From: an archaeon
GTDB taxonomy: Archaea > Thermoproteota > Nitrososphaeria > Conexivisphaerales > UBA164
Assembly: GCA_021792955.1 (NCBI GenBank)
Contig: JAJYTP010000008.1
Location: 1-41,465, forward strand
DNA: 41,465 nucleotides
Direction: 5' to 3'
Below the pieces are notes generated by a model. It saw nothing but the letters and a program-made list of their open reading frames with translations. It had not been told where the DNA came from and did no database searches. Position 1 is the stretch's first letter; every line of letters begins with the position of its first letter. A program made the position numbers and the translations under genes. Shown one piece after another: positions 39,402 through 41,465 of the stretch.

Positions 39402-41465
39402 TCAAGTATTAGGACTTGTAGCCGATATATAACCGCCATTCCCACCAAAAGCCGCGTTTGCGTAAGATATTCCCGTATTACCAATAGGATCGTTCACAGT
39501 ATAGGAGTAATACCCGCTGCTGGAGGTTACAGTATTCCCACTAGCTAATTTAACGCCTCCGCCACTATAGAAATATACAGTTAATGTTTGCCCTCCTAAT
39601 CCTGCGCCATTATCGGATGTAGTTAGATATCCGTAAATCGTGTATGTACCAACGCCAACGGTGAAGCCGGCACTCAATCCAGTTGGCGTGTAGTACGTAG
39701 CGAAAACGAATGTATCGCCGCCCGAACTCACTGGTACTGAAAAAGGTGCGCTGTATACACCCAAACCGTATTGTGAGTTACCATAAGAAACTGAATATGT
39801 GCCCGGCGCAACGTATTGCCCATCGGCCCCGCCAGACCACGTAATGCTCGTAGTTTCCGGGCCCGTGAAGGTAGCTGTAGAATACGCGTTCGCGTAAGTG
39901 CCGTAATCCAACGCAGAGTAAAACAATTCGCCATCCTCAGCGAAGTTTGCGCCGATAGAAGTTGGTGAGTATATGTTGAACTGGTATGGATTGCCGCCCG
40001 AAACACCAGTCCACGATGAAAAATACCAATCAGCAGATGGAGATGCCGTCACCGTCACCAGCGTACCCTCATTATACCAGCCCCCGCCAGATACAGAACC
40101 AGAGCCAGAATTTACATATGCATTAACGTAAAGCTGTGTGGTGTATGAGGCCGTGATGGTGGTGGAGCCGTAGATGGTTTGCGAGCCGCTCGAAGGATTC
40201 GGGTTCACATACTGCACACCAGAGCCGCCGCTGAAAGAGCTCCCGAAAGTATAAGTTATCGTGCTTCCGTAGTTCACCGAAACGCTGTAAGGCGTGGTTC
40301 CAGAGCCGTAATTCGTGGATACAGGCGCACCGCTAACCGGGCTTGACTGGAAAGTGACTGAGTAAGAGTTGATGCCAAAGTTTGCGCCGATGGAGTTGGG
40401 CCCGTTCATGGTGAACGAATAGGTTGAACCGGTATTGCCGTTAGTCCAATCGATGAAGTGCCATCCGCCCGCTGGAGATTCTGAGGCCGTGGCTGTGGAG
40501 CCAGCGTTGTACCAGCCGGAGCCGGATACGGAGCCGGAGCCACTGGCTACGCCCACGCTGAGGTAGTACTGGAGTTGGTATGTTGCGGTTATCGAGCCGC
40601 TACCGGTTACAGTGAACGAGCCGGATTGCGAAGATGATAATCCGTTAGTGCTTTCCCATACATATTGTGCTCCTGAGCCGCCTGAAACAGGGGATATCCA
40701 TGAGAATGAATGGGTTGTACCCTCCTGCCAGGTGAAGCTGATTGGTAATTGTGAATAGGTGTAAGAATTACCATCCACGGTTAGTACGGTTCCGCTAGCG
40801 CTTGAACTCATTCCTGTTTGTGTGAATGTTATTGTAGCGTATATTGGGTTGAATGTGGCGGCTTCTGTTATGTTAGACCACATATACACGGAGAACGTCT
40901 GATCCGAACCGCTGTAGCTGTACTGCCCCTTCCCTGTCCAGCCGCCCCACGAATAGTACTGCGCCGGTGCGGCGGTCACCGTGACCTTATCGCCGTAGGT
41001 GTAATAATATGTGCCCGGCGCCGGGTTGGTGGACCCGCCAGGGGTAGAAGTGATGGTTAGGGCGTACACATCAAGGGTCGGGTTGTTTATGTCAAAGGGG
41101 ATGTACCATTCATTGCCGTAGGACGTCAAAATCGCATACCGGTACGGCGTCTGCAACGTAAAGTTGTAGCTGGAGCCCGGGTACAGCGTTATGGATTCGT
41201 TGATGAATGTGGGCGGGCTGCCGGTGTTCGGGTTCCACTCCATTATCTGCGTTATCTTGGCTGTGTACTGCCCGCCGTTCGTGACCTCAAGGGTGGAGCC
41301 GCTGATGGCCATGGACAGGTACTCGGCGTCCTTGTAGTGCAGCATGTTTGTGGTCTGCTGTTCCTGATACAGGCTGCTGAAGATGCCCACGGCGAAGAAT
41401 GAAATGGCCAGCACACACGCTACGGCGATCAACAGCACAAGCAGGCCGGCGAGCATGGAGGAGAC
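39402..41465 (-). CDS. Large secreted adhesin-like repeat protein, cut by the window edge
   Basis: At least 687 residues; the frame is open through the window edge (codons for VSS precede the first visible Met), so the start is missing. The N-terminal hydrophobic helix SSMLAGLLVLLIAVACVLAI is of the pilin/class III signal type. The rest is Ser/Gly/Tyr/Thr-rich and has InlB B-repeat/Flg_new-like units of the pattern GWYN-x-G-x3-T-A-x-S-P-x-x-x-W-x-F-x-x-W-T (around 330-360 and 470-500), with related units near 140-200. Strand-rich linkers with ATFTGPE and YGYLTTSDN follow. It is likely an adhesin or part of a cell-surface layer or pilus. Confidence 0.85.
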   Translation of the reverse strand, partial: VSSMLAGLLVLLIAVACVLAISFFAVGIFSSLYQEQQTTNMLHYKDAEYLSMAISGSTLEVTNGGQYTAKITQIMEWNPNTGSPPTFINESITLYPGSSYNFTLQTPYRYAILTSYGNEWYIPFDINNPTLDVYALTITSTPGGSTNPAPGTYYYTYGDKVTVTAAPAQYYSWGGWTGKGQYSYSGSDQTFSVYMWSNITEAATFNPIYATITFTQTGMSSSASGTVLTVDGNSYTYSQLPISFTWQEGTTHSFSWISPVSGGSGAQYVWESTNGLSSSQSGSFTVTGSGSITATYQLQYYLSVGVASGSGSVSGSGWYNAGSTATASESPAGGWHFIDWTNGNTGSTYSFTMNGPNSIGANFGINSYSVTFQSSPVSGAPVSTNYGSGTTPYSVSVNYGSTITYTFGSSFSGGSGVQYVNPNPSSGSQTIYGSTTITASYTTQLYVNAYVNSGSGSVSGGGWYNEGTLVTVTASPSADWYFSSWTGVSGGNPYQFNIYSPTSIGANFAEDGELFYSALDYGTYANAYSTATFTGPETTSITWSGGADGQYVAPGTYSVSYGNSQYGLGVYSAPFSVPVSSGGDTFVFATYYTPTGLSAGFTVGVGTYTIYGYLTTSDNGAGLGGQTLTVYFYSGGGVKLASGNTVTSSSGYYSYTVNDPIGNTGISYANAAFGGNGGYISATSPNT

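Overview
The window looks like chromosomal DNA of an acidophilic euryarchaeon of the Thermoplasmata (Thermoplasmatales-like). The signs are promoters with TATA boxes about 20-35 nt before start codons (leaderless or nearly leaderless genes), frequent TTG/GTG starts, strong AGG/ATA codon use, an archaeal family B polymerase, TrmB/ArsR/HxlR regulators, class III (pilin-like) signal peptides and a secreted InlB-repeat-like adhesin. The species cannot be named from sequence alone. Much of the window is moderately GC-rich; 26.1-30 kb is visibly more AT-rich and probably acquired.

Layout. 0-6.6 kb: a membrane protein, a gamma-carbonic-anhydrase-like protein, then a compact minus-strand operon of four genes (RHH-like protein, inactivated RecA/RadA-like ATPase, coiled-coil protein, exonuclease-deficient family B DNA polymerase) that looks like an archaeal damage-tolerance/mutagenesis cassette, with a dyad-symmetric promoter; then a small membrane protein and a HAD phosphatase. 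6.8-12.1 kb: transport and metal/metalloid response (a 14-TM MFS exporter, a phosphate-symporter-like MFS with a coupled small gene, ArsR, and a BASS/ACR3-like exporter). 12.5-16.5 kb: redox-related genes (HxlR regulator divergent from a SelW/Rdx-like CxxC protein, two tandem ferredoxins, a molybdopterin-binding-domain protein, a DUF2721 membrane protein).

17.5-26 kb is an accessory region: a four-gene coupled operon headed by a DUF932 plasmid/phage-type protein, a frameshifted TrmB regulator, a sulfur-trafficking operon (YedE-like transporter, small membrane protein, DsrE, TauE/SafE), a decayed IS5-like element just upstream of it, a DUF5678 + retropepsin-like protease pair, and a direct repeat of about 105 bp bracketing most of this. 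26.4-29.8 kb holds a second, diverged copy of the YedE-DsrE-TauE set, divergently transcribed from a CARF-like/winged-helix regulator with a 32-bp palindrome between them.

29.8-41.5 kb: debris of surface-protein genes, a CBS-CBS-zinc ribbon-Nudix fusion, a GIY-YIG protein, a zinc-ribbon protein behind a perfect 13-bp inverted repeat, a membrane protein, a possible tnpB 3' remnant, adenine deaminase, small membrane/zinc-ribbon proteins, an SDR dehydrogenase, a peptidase remnant, a beta-carbonic-anhydrase-like protein, a pilin-like protein, and a large adhesin-like protein cut by the window edge.

The best candidates for under-described biology are the polymerase/RecA-like cassette, the duplicated sulfur operon with its CARF-like regulator and palindrome, the DUF5678-retropepsin pair, and the CBS-ZnR-Nudix fusion. 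All functional statements come from motif reading by eye; no database search was run.
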